Part shown: positions 1 through 10,763 of the stretch, piece by piece
How the letters are laid out: each line of letters starts with the position of its first letter
How positions within the stretch are numbered: the first letter of the stretch is position 1
NCBI GenBank assembly: GCA_011042725.1
Contig: DQWD01000109.1
Coordinates: forward strand, 1-33,205
Origin: Candidatus Aminicenantota bacterium
GTDB taxonomy: Bacteria; Acidobacteriota; Aminicenantia; Aminicenantales; Aminicenantaceae
Direction: 5' to 3'
Length of the DNA stretch: 33,205 nucleotides
The notes under the pieces: model-generated
Told to the model about the DNA's origin: nothing
Database searches by the model: none
Seen by the model: only the letters and a program-made list of their open reading frames with translations
Program-made: the position numbers and the translations under genes

Positions 1-1
1 C

Positions 2-1264
2 GGCCACAACACTCTTTTTAAATTTCAGGTCAACTTGAACGGCCATTTGAGCAAAAGAAGATTGTAAGTTAGTGGATCTTAAAGTCAAACTTTGGTTGGG
101 AATAAACTCTAAATTGACTTCTCCTTGAAAAGGAAATTTATTCTTTCGCCTAAGAACAAGCTCATCTTTGAATTCAAGTCGAGAAGTTAATTTTCCTCGA
201 CGATAGTTAAACTCCCCCGTAACCGAAGAATTTACCGGCCACGGCAAACGAATAAATTTCATCAAGGGATCAAGCTTTAAATCCTTTACCCTGCCCTGCC
301 AAGCATCTTCTGAAAATTCAACTCTAATCTGCTGCCACCCTTGGCTTAAAGAACGAAAACGAATATCAATTTCGCCTTTTTTTAAATTTTCGGTCCGAAA
401 ATTAAACCCAGCCTCGCCTAGAAGATCATCCCTGAACCATAGCTGTGGGGACTGCCCGCTACTTCTTAAAACCCACTCTTTACCGCTATAAGCAAGCTCC
501 ATCTCACCAGTTAAATCACCTTCTAACTGATAATCACGACCCAGAAAAGAAGTTAAAATTCGAGAAGAAACTTTAAAACTACCTTTGAAATCCATCTCCA
601 AGGGAGAAAATTTATTAATTTTTCCTTCACCTTTAAAATATTCCTCTTTTCCCTGAAAAACCAACTTCCTAATCTCAGCTCGCTGACTACCTCCAACGAT
701 GGATAGATTCAAGGTTCCTTGAATTGGTCGAGAGAAACGACTAATTGAAATATCAGATAATCCCGTTTTCAGTTTAGCCGCAAATTCTCCTTGCTTTTGG
801 TTAAAGAAAGCATTTAATTCTCGAAGAATAATCAAGCTATCTTCACCAGCCACGACCACTTTTCCTCCCTGAACCACTCCTTTCTCAATTGCCACGGGCA
901 AGACGAGGGCTGAAGACTGATTCTCCTTCTTCAAATTCTGGAAGACTCGCCAAGGAACCCTAATTTCAGGCTGAGACAAAAAAATTGTTATGGGGCGTTC
1001 TCTTTTCAACAAGGCAGGATATGAGACTTTAATAATAATCCTCCGGGCCGAAAAAAAAGGCTCCAGAGAGTGTGTTCTCACTTCTTCCAATACTAAGGTG
1101 GGAGGAAAATAAGCAAGGCTCATCTTGAGATAGGAAAATCTTTTTTTAATTTGGTTCTGGACTTGTTGGAGAAAAAAATATTTTAAAATATTTAAACCAA
1201 TAAAGATTACGGCTAAAACAAGAAGAGTAATTATCAATTTTCGCCAAGGTTTTTTCTTTCGCAT
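2..1264 (-). CDS. AsmA/TamB-like envelope protein, N-terminal part; continues beyond the window start
   Basis: ATG at 1264 on the minus strand (MRKKKPWRKLIITLLVLAVIFIGLNILKYFFLQQVQNQIKKRFSYLKMSLAYFPPTLVLEEV...) opens a frame with no stop that I found down to position 2. One N-terminal TM helix is followed by beta-rich sequence typical of AsmA-like proteins. It is absent from the ORF track because it is open at the edge. Confidence 0.55.
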   Translation of the reverse strand, partial: MRKKKPWRKLIITLLVLAVIFIGLNILKYFFLQQVQNQIKKRFSYLKMSLAYFPPTLVLEEVRTHSLEPFFSARRIIIKVSYPALLKRERPITIFLSQPEIRVPWRVFQNLKKENQSSALVLPVAIEKGVVQGGKVVVAGEDSLIILRELNAFFNQKQGEFAAKLKTGLSDISISRFSRPIQGTLNLSIVGGSQRAEIRKLVFQGKEEYFKGEGKINKFSPLEMDFKGSFKVSSRILTSFLGRDYQLEGDLTGEMELAYSGKEWVLRSSGQSPQLWFRDDLLGEAGFNFRTENLKKGEIDIRFRSLSQGWQQIRVEFSEDAWQGRVKDLKLDPLMKFIRLPWPVNSSVTGEFNYRRGKLTSRLEFKDELVLRRKNKFPFQGEVNLEFIPNQSLTLRSTNLQSSFAQMAVQVDLKFKKSVVA

Positions 1265-1376
1265 ATTTAGACTTTCCCAATTTTACCATTTTTCATGGAG
1301 AAGATAAAAAATCGCCGTGTTTCAATTAGTTGAATTGCCTTGATTATAGACGACCTAAGGTGGGAGAAAAAAAATT

Positions 1377-1871
1377 TTATTCTACCGAAAATAAAAGACT
1401 TCCTGCTTCCACTGAATCACCAGCTTGGGGGTCTAACCGAATTATTTTCCCTTTTTTTGGAGATTTAATAGCATTTTGCATCTTCATTGCTTCTAGAATA
1501 AGGACAGGTTGCCCCTCATTAACCAAATCTCCTTCTTTAATTAGAACTTTAACAATCTTTCCGGGCATGGAAGTAATCACGTCTTTTTTCGAGGTTGAAA
1601 ATCTCCCCGATTCCAGAAGACGAGGAGAAGTTTCTTTTTTGAATTCTCGACATAATCCATTCAAATAAACTGTATATTTCCCTCGATCAAAGAGGACAAT
1701 TACATCATAAATTCGACCATCAATCCAAAGTAACCATTCATTTTCTCTTATTTTTTCTCCTTTTACTCGATATTCACGACCATTGTAGGCAACTTTAAGG
1801 AAACCTTCTCTTTCCTCTTCAAGAGAAAGTTGATACTTCTGACCATTATTCCAGAGAGTGAGATTAATCAT
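1377..1871 (-). CDS. Biotinyl carrier protein/domain of an acyl-CoA carboxylase
   Basis: C-terminal biotinyl domain with the EAMKMQ biotinylation motif and MPGKIVKVLIKEGDLVNEGQPVLILEAMKMQN. Its start overlaps the stop of the biotin carboxylase gene. Confidence 0.9.
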   Translation of the reverse strand: MINLTLWNNGQKYQLSLEEEREGFLKVAYNGREYRVKGEKIRENEWLLWIDGRIYDVIVLFDRGKYTVYLNGLCREFKKETSPRLLESGRFSTSKKDVITSMPGKIVKVLIKEGDLVNEGQPVLILEAMKMQNAIKSPKKGKIIRLDPQAGDSVEAGSLLFSVE

Positions 1872-3376
1872 GACAGCCTCTTCGTGAACTGATTAAGTTT
1901 ACCATAAAACTTCCACCGGCTCTGGAGAGAAAATTTTTCTCGGGCGGGCACCTTTCTTTCCTCTTTATAACTGGCAATTCCCGCCGCAATTAAGGCAATT
2001 TCTTCGGGTAGATTACCTTCTGGGGAAAGGAGAGTTGACTCAAATTGTCGGATAAAATGAGTATTATAATTTCCCTGAATAAATACCGGATGATTTAGAA
2101 TTTTTCGAAAAAAAGGAATAGTTGTTTTTATCCCGCAAATCTGATACTCATCAACAACCCGCTTCATCCTAGCTATAGCTTCCTCCCGGATTATTCCCCA
2201 GGTAATCACTTTAGAAATAAGAGGATCATATTCGACCGGCACTTCAAATCCTTCATCCACACCTCTATCTTCTCTTACCCCTGGGCCTCCTCCAGCAGGC
2301 CGTAAGTGAGTGATTTTTCCCGGTGAGGGCAAGAAATCTTGGTCAGGGTCTTCAGCATAAATCCGGCACTGAATCGAATGCCCGTAAGGGCGAATATCTT
2401 CCTGGGACCAAGGGAATTTTTCGCCGGCAGCAATTTTTATCTGAGCTTTGACTAAATCGATACCCGTCACCATTTCTGTCACTGGATGTTCCACTTGAAG
2501 TCTGGTATTCATTTCTAGAAAATAAAAATTCTTTTGCTCATCAACGACAAATTCGACCGTTCCGGCGTTAGTATAACCCACTACCTGAGCAGCTCGAACA
2601 GCTGCTTCGCCCATTCTTTTCCTCGTTTCCTCATCAAGAAAAGGAGAGGGGGTCTCTTCTAACACTTTCTGAAATCTTCTTTGAATAGAGCACTCTCTTT
2701 CGCCAAGATAAATGGTCTGACCGTGATGATCAGCCAAGATTTGAATTTCGATATGGTGAGGATTATCTATGTATTTTTCAAGATAAACTGCGGGATCGCC
2801 AAAACTGGCCTTGGCTTCTGAGCAGGCAAGCCGATAGGCTGAAAGCAATTCATTTTTAGTGGTCACCAACCGCAATCCTTTTCCTCCTCCTCCGGCATCG
2901 GCTTTAAGCAACAAGGGATAGCCAATCTTCTGAACTTCTTGGTATAATTCCGCCTCATTCTGGATAGGGTGCAACGTACCGGGAATACACGGCACTCCGG
3001 CTTCGGTCATCATCTGCCGAGCCCGCGTCTTTTTTCCCATCATCTCCATCGACTGGGCAGAAGGGCCGATAAAAACTAATCCCTGACGCTTAACTTCTTT
3101 GGCAAAATCATGGTTTTCGGCCAGAAATCCATACCCCGGATGAATCGCTTCAGCTTGACAATCTTTGGCTACCTGAACGATTTTTTCGATATTTAAATAA
3201 CTAGCTGAGGGTTCAGGCGGGCCAATAAAATACGCCTCCTCCGCTAAGCGGACGTGGAGGGCACAACGATCCACTTCAGAAAAAATAGCCACAGGTATAA
3301 TGCCCATCTCTCGACAAGCCCGGATAATGCGGACCGCTATCTCTCCTCGATTAGCAATTAAAATTTTTTTAAACAC
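1868..3376 (-). CDS. accC: Biotin carboxylase subunit of an acetyl-/propionyl-CoA carboxylase
   Basis: MFKKILIANRGEIAVRIIRACREMGI, GGGGKGLR ATP-grasp loop, EMNTRLQVEHPVTE and other AccC hallmarks. Confidence 0.93.
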   Translation of the reverse strand: MFKKILIANRGEIAVRIIRACREMGIIPVAIFSEVDRCALHVRLAEEAYFIGPPEPSASYLNIEKIVQVAKDCQAEAIHPGYGFLAENHDFAKEVKRQGLVFIGPSAQSMEMMGKKTRARQMMTEAGVPCIPGTLHPIQNEAELYQEVQKIGYPLLLKADAGGGGKGLRLVTTKNELLSAYRLACSEAKASFGDPAVYLEKYIDNPHHIEIQILADHHGQTIYLGERECSIQRRFQKVLEETPSPFLDEETRKRMGEAAVRAAQVVGYTNAGTVEFVVDEQKNFYFLEMNTRLQVEHPVTEMVTGIDLVKAQIKIAAGEKFPWSQEDIRPYGHSIQCRIYAEDPDQDFLPSPGKITHLRPAGGGPGVREDRGVDEGFEVPVEYDPLISKVITWGIIREEAIARMKRVVDEYQICGIKTTIPFFRKILNHPVFIQGNYNTHFIRQFESTLLSPEGNLPEEIALIAAGIASYKEERKVPAREKFSLQSRWKFYGKLNQFTKRLS

Positions 3377-3489
3377 TACTTTCTCTCTCTTTACCTATAA
3401 ATTAGATACATAACTTAACCAAAAAATCAATCTTAAGGTGCATAATAAGACTTGGTATTTTTTTCTTCCTTCTATTGAGGCAATCAAGA

Positions 3490-5040
3490 TCAAAGAGGAA
3501 TGTTGCCGTGCTTTTTAGGTGGATTAGAGTCTCGTTTATTTTCTAACATTCTCAAAGCGGCGATAAGTTTAGGACGTGTAAATCTGGGTTTTATCACTTC
3601 ATCTAGAAAACCCTTTTCACAAGCAATATAAGGATTGGCAAATTTCTCTCGAAATTCCCTCACCTTTTCCTGGTGGAGTTGGGCCAACGCTTCAGCCTTT
3701 TCCAATTCTCGTTTATAAACAATACTCACCGCCCCTTCCGGGCCCATGACGGCTATCTCCGCCGTGGGATAAGCATAATTAATGTCAGCTCGGATATGCT
3801 TGGAAGCCATCACACAGTAAGCTCCCCCGTAAGCCTTGCGCGTGATGATGGTAATTTTAGGAACAGTGGCTTCGGCAAAGGCATAAAGCAGCTTAGCTCC
3901 ATGGCGAATGATTCCTCCATGTTCTTGAGCTACTCCGGGTAAAAAACCCGGAACATCTTCAAAAGTAATCAGAGGAATGTTGAAAGCATCACAAAACCGA
4001 ACAAATCGAGCCCCTTTATCTGAAGCATTTATATCCAAGACACCGGCTAAGTGATCGGGCTGATTAGCGACGATTCCTACTGACTTCCCCGCCAAACGAG
4101 CAAAACCGATAACTATATTAGGAGCGTAATGCTCTTGGATCTCAAAAAAATTTCCATCATCAACCACTCGGCGAATGAGTTGGCGAATATCATAGGGCTG
4201 ATTGGGATCAGCGGGTATAACTTGATTTAAATCCTCTTCCGCCCGGTCAACTGGATCAGTCGATTCCACCAGAGGGGGATCTTCAAGATTGTTATCGGGT
4301 ATAAATGATAAAAGTTCGCGAATAAGCTCAAAAGTATGTTCCTCGTCCTCAGCAGCAAAATGAGCTACTCCGCTTATGGTGTTATGGGTTTCAGCTCCAC
4401 CTAGTTCCTCCATCGTTACTTCTTCATGGGTCACCTCGCGAATCACATCAGGGCCAGTAATAAACATATTGCTGATGTTCTTGGTCATGATGATAAAATC
4501 AGTCAACGCTGGCGAATAAACGGCTCCACCGGCACATGGTCCCATTATGGCTGAAATCTGAGGGACCACACCAGAAGCGAGAACATTGCGCAAGAAAATG
4601 TCAGCATATCCAGCTAGTGAAGCGACTCCTTCCTGAATTCTTGCTCCTCCCGAATCATTTAAACCAATAACCGGAGCTCCCACTTTCATAGCTAAATCCA
4701 TAATTTTGCAAATTTTAGCTGCATTAGACTGGCTTAAAGAACCTCCAAAGACGGTGAAATCCTGGGCAAAAACAAAAACATGGCGACCGTTTATCATCCC
4801 GTAACCTGTAACTACTCCATCGCCATATATTCTTTTTTTCTCCATTCCAAAGTCATGACACTGATGCAAAACCAGTTTATCCATTTCTTGAAAGGAACCT
4901 TCATCAAGAAGTAATTTAACTCTCTCTCGGGCGGTAAGTTTTCCAGCTTGATGTTGCCTCTTAATCCTGGCTTCTCCCCCACCCAATTCTGCTAATTTTT
5001 CTTTTTCTTTTAAATCTCTGAGTTTGTCATCAATACCCAT
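3490..5040 (-). CDS. pccB: Acyl-CoA carboxylase carboxyltransferase subunit (propionyl-/methylmalonyl-CoA type)
   Basis: Full-length carboxyltransferase: [77 protein letters not shown]. Confidence 0.92.
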   Translation of the reverse strand: MGIDDKLRDLKEKEKLAELGGGEARIKRQHQAGKLTARERVKLLLDEGSFQEMDKLVLHQCHDFGMEKKRIYGDGVVTGYGMINGRHVFVFAQDFTVFGGSLSQSNAAKICKIMDLAMKVGAPVIGLNDSGGARIQEGVASLAGYADIFLRNVLASGVVPQISAIMGPCAGGAVYSPALTDFIIMTKNISNMFITGPDVIREVTHEEVTMEELGGAETHNTISGVAHFAAEDEEHTFELIRELLSFIPDNNLEDPPLVESTDPVDRAEEDLNQVIPADPNQPYDIRQLIRRVVDDGNFFEIQEHYAPNIVIGFARLAGKSVGIVANQPDHLAGVLDINASDKGARFVRFCDAFNIPLITFEDVPGFLPGVAQEHGGIIRHGAKLLYAFAEATVPKITIITRKAYGGAYCVMASKHIRADINYAYPTAEIAVMGPEGAVSIVYKRELEKAEALAQLHQEKVREFREKFANPYIACEKGFLDEVIKPRFTRPKLIAALRMLENKRDSNPPKKHGNIPL

Positions 5041-5079
5041 TGCCCCTCCCCTCCAAACAAGCTAATTTTTTCTATTTTT

Positions 5080-5727
5080 CTATTTATGCTTAACCTTGGC
5101 CCAGTCTTGAAGAAATCGCTCCAACCCGACATCGGTTAAGGGATGCTTTAAGGCCTTTTCTAATACCGGGAAAGGAACAGTGGCAATGTCAGCCCCGATA
5201 AGGGAAGCCTCAACGAGGTGGAGGGGATGGCGTATACTGGCGACAATTACTTCACAATCAAAACCATAATTATTGAAAATGGCCATAATCTGTTCGACAA
5301 GGATCATTCCTTCATGGCAAATATCATCCAGTCTCCCAATAAAAGGGCTAACAAATCGCGCTCCGGCTTTGGCCGCTACTAGGGCCTGTAAAGGAGAAAA
5401 TACCAGGGTGGTGTTAACTTTAATTCCTTCTTGAGCTAAAACCCGAATAGCCTTAATCCCTTCTTCAGTGATGGGAATTTTAATGACTACATTCTCGCTG
5501 AGGCGAGCCAGACCTCGGGATTCCTGAATTATTTCCTCCGCTTGGGTAGAAACAGCTTCTACGCTAACCGGTCCAGGAACAATACGGCATATTTCCGGAA
5601 TTAACTCCTCGAAAGGCAGCGCCTCTTTGGAAACCAGGGTAGGATTGGTGGTAACCCCGTCACAAATTCCCCATTCGATTGCCTTTTTAATTTGATTAAG
5701 GTTAGCTGTATCGAGAAATATTTTCAT
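5080..5727 (-). CDS. fsa: Fructose-6-phosphate aldolase/transaldolase-like protein
   Basis: [75 protein letters not shown]: TalC/MipB family. Uses a TAG stop. Confidence 0.92.
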   Translation of the reverse strand: MKIFLDTANLNQIKKAIEWGICDGVTTNPTLVSKEALPFEELIPEICRIVPGPVSVEAVSTQAEEIIQESRGLARLSENVVIKIPITEEGIKAIRVLAQEGIKVNTTLVFSPLQALVAAKAGARFVSPFIGRLDDICHEGMILVEQIMAIFNNYGFDCEVIVASIRHPLHLVEASLIGADIATVPFPVLEKALKHPLTDVGLERFLQDWAKVKHK

Positions 5728-5892
5728 CCCAACCTCCGTTTTTGAATTTCTTCAGATTCCTAAATCTATCACAATTCATTTTCCCTTACAAACCTATTTA
5801 CAATGTGTGTTCATTGGCCTGGTAACGAACGAAAAATGGTCTTTAGCTATGGAAATAAGGTCAAAGCTTGGCTCCCCCCATCAGCTCGCCCC

Positions 5893-6678
5893 TTAGGACT
5901 CCTGATGATATTCTCTAATTCTCATTACCGTGTTAGATAAAGTGCCAATGCCCTCAATCTGGACCTCCACTCGATCACCCGGATTCATCGGCCCTATTCC
6001 CGCTGGAGTTCCAGTCGTAACTACATCTCCTGGAAAAAGGGTCATGATGTTGGAAATAAACCTGATTAAATAAGGGACAGGGAAAATAAAGTGCTTGGTA
6101 TTACCAGATTGGCGTAATTTTCCGTTTAAAAAAGTCTTAATCTTCGCTTGGGAAGGATCAATATCGGTGGCAATACAGGGCCCCATGGGAGCAAAAGTAT
6201 CAAATGATTTGGCCCTCGTAAATTGAATATCTTTGTCTTGAAGATCCCGGGCAGTAACATCGTTAAAACAAGTATAACCCAGAATATAAGGTCGGACATC
6301 CTCATCTTCTGGCAAACAATGAGCTCTTTTTTTGATAACAACGGCTAGTTCCCCCTCAAAATCTACCCGTTGAGCTTGAGGAGGATAAATAATAATGTCA
6401 TGAGGACCGATGATTGCTGAGGAGGGCTTAAGAAAGATCAATGGCTCCTCCGGAATCGCCCGGCCTCTCTCTTGAGCATGGTCACGATAATTAACGCCGA
6501 CAGCGACTATTTTCGAAGGCTGCACGGGGGCTAACAAAGAAACTTCGGACAAAGGAATTCTAGGTTCCAAGATTTGAAAACGGCGAAAAATTGACCCTCT
6601 AATGGGCCTTAAATAATCATTTTCAAGAATTCCATATTTAATCTTTTGCTGATAACGATAGCGACAAATTTTCATCAT
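5893..6678 (-). CDS. Fumarylacetoacetate hydrolase family protein
   Basis: IVAVGVNYRDHAQE, VDFEGELAVVI, YTCFNDVTARDLQ, MTLFPGDVVTTGTPAGIGPMNPGD. Confidence 0.9.
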   Translation of the reverse strand: MMKICRYRYQQKIKYGILENDYLRPIRGSIFRRFQILEPRIPLSEVSLLAPVQPSKIVAVGVNYRDHAQERGRAIPEEPLIFLKPSSAIIGPHDIIIYPPQAQRVDFEGELAVVIKKRAHCLPEDEDVRPYILGYTCFNDVTARDLQDKDIQFTRAKSFDTFAPMGPCIATDIDPSQAKIKTFLNGKLRQSGNTKHFIFPVPYLIRFISNIMTLFPGDVVTTGTPAGIGPMNPGDRVEVQIEGIGTLSNTVMRIREYHQES

Positions 6679-7764
6679 TTATCTCCTTTTCCTTTCTTTG
6701 ACCTTGACTGATCTCTTACTCTCATTTCCCTGCTTATCTATAGCAGTTAAACAATATTCATAAACGAAACCTTTTTCGACCGATAAATCTGTAAAACTTA
6801 AATTTTTAATGGGCTGAGGAGTTAAGAGAGAAAACTCTAATTCATCTTCTCGCCTTCGCCAAACTTTATAACCGCTTACATCATCCTCAGGACTGGGTTC
6901 CCAGCTCAAGGAAATCCCGACCTCAGTCTCAATGGCCACAACTTCGGGAGGAGGTGCTGGAGGAAAAATATCTTGGGGTTGGACTTTGATTTCGGAAGAA
7001 TCAGCAGTCTCAAGCCTCGGTTGACTCTCAGCAACAATTCCTCTAATTTTGTAAAAATAAGTCTGTCCAAAAGTAACTTCCTTATCTAAAAAAACCTCCT
7101 CAGTCACGGGGTTAGATGTTAATCTCTGCCATAGCCCTCCTTCTTCTCGTCGGTAAACATAGTAACCTTTTACTGGTTTTCCTTCTCCCGGAAAAATAAA
7201 GCCCGAGGAAGGTGTCCATTTTAAAATCACTCCTTGTGGTTGGACCTCGGCCTCAACATTAGATGGAGGCAAAGGTAAATTCTGAGGGGTAATGGTAATT
7301 AATGGTGAAAAAAGAGATTTTTTCTTCTTTTGATCAAGAACAAGTAAAGCTAACACATATTTCTTGGCCAAGCTCCCAGGTGAAGTTATTTCCCAACTCC
7401 AAGAACCCTTAAGGGGAGTTGCAGATTCTTCAATCACTAAGCGGTCAACAACTTCGGCCAATTGATTGAAATTTTCTTTTTCTATTTCTGAAGAAGATGA
7501 CTGGTCACCTTTTCTTCCCAGTTCTGCCCGCCAGACCTCAATGGTTAAGGGAAATTTTAAGTCTGTTCCATCGGTATAAACGGGGTCAAACTCCCACTCC
7601 AATCCCACAACTTTTCCCCTTTGAAAACTTGTCACCTGATCTATTTTCTGCGGAATCTGGATAAGAGGAGGTTGAAGGGGGCCTTTTTTTCCACAATTAA
7701 AAGAAAAAAAAGAACTAACCAAAATAACAATAAGGAGAAAGGGCTGATAAAATTTTTTCATCAA
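6679..7764 (-). CDS. Lipoprotein with fibronectin type III-like domains
   Basis: Signal peptide with lipobox-like FFSFNCGKKGPLQPP; two C-terminal FN3-like repeats (PPSNVEAEVQPQGVILKWTPS..., PPEVVAIETEVGISLSWEPS...). Abuts the FAH gene. Confidence 0.75.
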   Translation of the reverse strand: MMKKFYQPFLLIVILVSSFFSFNCGKKGPLQPPLIQIPQKIDQVTSFQRGKVVGLEWEFDPVYTDGTDLKFPLTIEVWRAELGRKGDQSSSSEIEKENFNQLAEVVDRLVIEESATPLKGSWSWEITSPGSLAKKYVLALLVLDQKKKKSLFSPLITITPQNLPLPPSNVEAEVQPQGVILKWTPSSGFIFPGEGKPVKGYYVYRREEGGLWQRLTSNPVTEEVFLDKEVTFGQTYFYKIRGIVAESQPRLETADSSEIKVQPQDIFPPAPPPEVVAIETEVGISLSWEPSPEDDVSGYKVWRRREDELEFSLLTPQPIKNLSFTDLSVEKGFVYEYCLTAIDKQGNESKRSVKVKERKRR

Positions 7765-7767
7765 GAA

Positions 7768-9156
7768 CTATAGAATGAAACGACTTAGATCCTCATCCTT
7801 GACGATATCTTTTAGGTGATGTTGGACATATTCCTGATCAATGACAATTTTCTTTCCTTTTAAATTAGGAGCCTCAAAAGAAATGTCTTCCATTACTTTT
7901 TCCATAACTGTATGCAAACGCCTGGCTCCAATATTTTCAGCAATTTCATTCACTTTTTCGGCTATCTCGGCAATCTCTTGAATAGCGTCTTCGGCAAATT
8001 CAATGTCTACTCCTTCTGTGGCTAATAAGGCTTTGTACTGTTTGACTAAAGCATTTTCGGGTTCAGTTAAAATCCTAATAAAATCTTCTTTGGTTAAAGG
8101 GGTTAATTCTACTCTTATCGGAAACCTTCCCTGAAGCTCAGGGATCAGATCTGATGGCTTAGAAACATGAAAAGCGCCAGCTCCAATAAACAGGATATGA
8201 TCGGTACGTACCAACCCATAGCGAGTATTAACTGTTGTACCCTCGATAATGGGCAGGAGATCTCGCTGAACCCCCTCCCGACTAACATCGGGGCCATGTC
8301 CTGATTCGCGGCCGGCGATTTTGTCAACTTCATCCAAGAAAATAATTCCTGATTGCTCAACTCTTTGAATGGCCAATTTAGAAACTTGATCCATATCAAT
8401 TAATCGTTTTTGTTCTTCTTGGAGAAGATACTCCTGAGCTTCCTTAAGCTTCATTTTTCGCCGTTTTGTCTTGCCTCCTAAAAAGCCAGGAATTATTTCC
8501 TGGATATGAATCCCAATTTCTTCCACTCCGGCATTGGAGAAAATTTCGAACGGGGGAAAATTAACCTCTTTTACTTCAACTTCAACAAGCCTCTCATCTA
8601 AAAGGCCAGCCTTTAATTGAGCTCTCAACTTTTCCCTTGTTTGTTGAAAACGCTCTTGTTCTTCGGGTTGATCAAAAGAAAGTTTTCGGCGAGAAAGAGG
8701 AAGAAGAAGGTCAAGCAATTTTTCTTCAACATTCCTTTCTGCTTTTTCCTTTACTTCTTCGATTTTTTCACTTCGGACCATGTCGACCGCAATCCGAACT
8801 AGGTCCCGAATCATCGACTCTACATCGCGCCCGACATAACCAACCTCAGTAAATTTACTCGCTTCTATTTTTAGAAAAGGGGATGAAGTTAGGCGAGCTA
8901 AACGGCGAGATATTTCTGTTTTTCCCACGCCGGTAGGACCAATCATCAATATGTTTTTAGGAGCAATTTCTTCAGCTAATTCGGGAGGAAGCTTCTGCCG
9001 GCGATATCTATTACGCAGAGCAATGGCCACGGCTTTTTTAGCTTCCCGCTGACCTATAATGTATTTATCTAACTCATTGACAATTTCCTGGGGAGTTAAT
9101 TCCTTATCCTTATCCACAAACTGGTTCTGTACTTTTTCCGGTAAACTGATTGGCAT
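7768..9156 (-). CDS. hslU: ATP-dependent protease ATPase subunit HslU (ClpY)
   Basis: [53 protein letters not shown], and C-terminal EDLSRFIL matching the HslV-activating tail. TAG stop. Confidence 0.97.
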   Translation of the reverse strand: MPISLPEKVQNQFVDKDKELTPQEIVNELDKYIIGQREAKKAVAIALRNRYRRQKLPPELAEEIAPKNILMIGPTGVGKTEISRRLARLTSSPFLKIEASKFTEVGYVGRDVESMIRDLVRIAVDMVRSEKIEEVKEKAERNVEEKLLDLLLPLSRRKLSFDQPEEQERFQQTREKLRAQLKAGLLDERLVEVEVKEVNFPPFEIFSNAGVEEIGIHIQEIIPGFLGGKTKRRKMKLKEAQEYLLQEEQKRLIDMDQVSKLAIQRVEQSGIIFLDEVDKIAGRESGHGPDVSREGVQRDLLPIIEGTTVNTRYGLVRTDHILFIGAGAFHVSKPSDLIPELQGRFPIRVELTPLTKEDFIRILTEPENALVKQYKALLATEGVDIEFAEDAIQEIAEIAEKVNEIAENIGARRLHTVMEKVMEDISFEAPNLKGKKIVIDQEYVQHHLKDIVKDEDLSRFIL

Positions 9157-9684
9157 TTAAAGCACCTCAATGATGATATTTTCGTTAGTATAAATACAAA
9201 TCTCCGCGGCAATTTGTAAAGATTCCCGAGCAATTTCCTCAGCACTCAAGTCAGCATGTCGAAGCAGAGCACGAGCAGCCGCCAATGCGTAGGCTCCTCC
9301 TGAGCCAATGGCAATTATCCCATCATCAGGCTCAATTACATCACCAGTTCCCGAGATCAAAAATGAGTGCTCTTGGTCAGCAACAATAAGCAACGCTTCT
9401 AAGCGGCGAAGAGCTTTATCCATTCGCCAATCCTTGGCTAACTCGATGGCGGCCCGAGCTAAATTCCCGCGATATTCTTCAAGTTTGGTTTCAAAGCGAG
9501 AAAAGAGAGCAAACGCATCCGAAGTTGCTCCAGAAAAACCAGCCAAAACTTGTCCATGATGAAGACGGCGAATTTTATTGGCCTTTCTTTTGAGAATTGT
9601 TTGGCCAAAAGTAACTTGGCCATCACCAGCCATGGCTACTTGACTATTATGCCGTAAACAGAGAATAGTTGTTGCCTTGGTCAC
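9157..9684 (-). CDS. hslV: ATP-dependent protease peptidase subunit HslV (ClpQ)
   Basis: [24 protein letters not shown]...[22 protein letters not shown]..., adjacent to hslU. The annotated start gives a short MTKA leader before the TTI expected to carry the catalytic Thr. Confidence 0.97.
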   Translation of the reverse strand: MTKATTILCLRHNSQVAMAGDGQVTFGQTILKRKANKIRRLHHGQVLAGFSGATSDAFALFSRFETKLEEYRGNLARAAIELAKDWRMDKALRRLEALLIVADQEHSFLISGTGDVIEPDDGIIAIGSGGAYALAAARALLRHADLSAEEIARESLQIAAEICIYTNENIIIEVL

Positions 9685-9805
9685 TTGGGAACTCCTTCTA
9701 CTCCAAATTTCTAATATCTCGTCTTATCTAATAATAATAAATCAATCCCCCTCTTAAGTAAAGTTACCCACCATTAAGCCCTTCCAGGACAAGAAAAAGC
9801 CCAGT

Positions 9806-9997
9806 TTAGAACGATCTCAGTAACCGAGCTGGGAGGGTGATTAAAGCAGCTAAAAAGGCAAAAACGGCTTTAACCGTGATGCCAATTAAACGAAAGGGCA
9901 GCAGCAGAATCCAAACAAGAGGATAGAGGATTAAAGCGAGCAAAGCTACCGGCCAGCATAAGACAAAAAGAATCAGCCACAGCAAAAATTTAACCAC
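9806..9997 (-). CDS. Small hydrophobic membrane protein
   Basis: 63 aa, almost entirely hydrophobic (two TM-like segments); GTG start with a GGAGAG-type RBS just upstream. Confidence 0.5.
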   Translation of the reverse strand: MVKFLLWLILFVLCWPVALLALILYPLVWILLLPFRLIGITVKAVFAFLAALITLPARLLRSF

Positions 9998-10490
9998 TCA
10001 TCTCTCCTTTTCTTAATTTATCTATCTTAGCTCTATCTAAGTTTATTAATCTTATTAAAGAAGACATCTTTAAACTGGCATTTCTTTTCCAGTTGCCATT
10101 TATTATTACGAAATGAAGGTCTCTTTTGTTCAAAAGCTATTTTAATCATTATTTGTCTTATTATTGTTGAATATCTTATTATTAATGTTAATGGACTATT
10201 ATATTTCAAATTCTCCTATTCAACACTTATTATTTGGTTTTGTCCCCAAGTGACGGGAATGAGTTACTATGTTAACTGAGCGTTAAACCAGTGCCTTGAT
10301 AAGGAGCCTAGCCAAAATAAAGCCCCAATTATTGTTTCTCCAGCATGATCTCGGAGATGCTCGCTATTACCAATCCTTATCATCTTCTGCTTAACCAAAC
10401 ATTATGAGTATCAATTACTTTTTCTTAGTCACTACAGAATCAAGTATATTTTGAACCACTATTAAAGGAAGACATTATCAATAAACATCT

Positions 10491-10526
10491 TTAAAGGCGA
10501 TTTTGGAGGGCAAAAATCGCCTTTAA
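10491..10526. repeat. Perfect 14-bp inverted repeat (stem-loop)
   Basis: TTAAAGGCGATTTT (10491-10504) / AAAATCGCCTTTAA (10513-10526) around an 8-nt loop GGAGGGCA. Confidence 0.85.
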
Positions 10527-10659
10527 GGGCCTATTTTGGTTGGATATTTTAGATTAAATAATTTATTATCAATAAGATGGCGCGGCCCGACCCCATTTTT
10601 CTTTTTTCATTTTAGGCTTGTTCCTTACGTAATTCTATGATAAGAAATAAAGTCAAAAA

Positions 10660-10761
10660 ATGATTAAGGCCATCTGTGTTTTAATTATTTTGCCCCTCTT
10701 GATTATCGGGTGCTCTTTTCTTCTATTTTACATCTCCAAACCAAAAGCAAGAGGAAAGTAA
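10660..10761 (+). CDS. Small single-TM protein encoded immediately upstream of the symporter (candidate accessory subunit)
   Basis: ATG 10660 to TAA 10759-10761: MIKAICVLIILPLLIIGCSFLLFYISKPKARGK. It ends 2 nt before the GTG start of the symporter. Below the length cutoff of the ORF track. Confidence 0.55.
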   Translation: MIKAICVLIILPLLIIGCSFLLFYISKPKARGK

Positions 10762-10763
10762 AC

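Noticed and set aside
1330-1668. 112-aa plus-strand ORF antisense to the biotinyl carrier gene
   Set aside because: Shadow of a conserved gene; no RBS or recognisable motifs.
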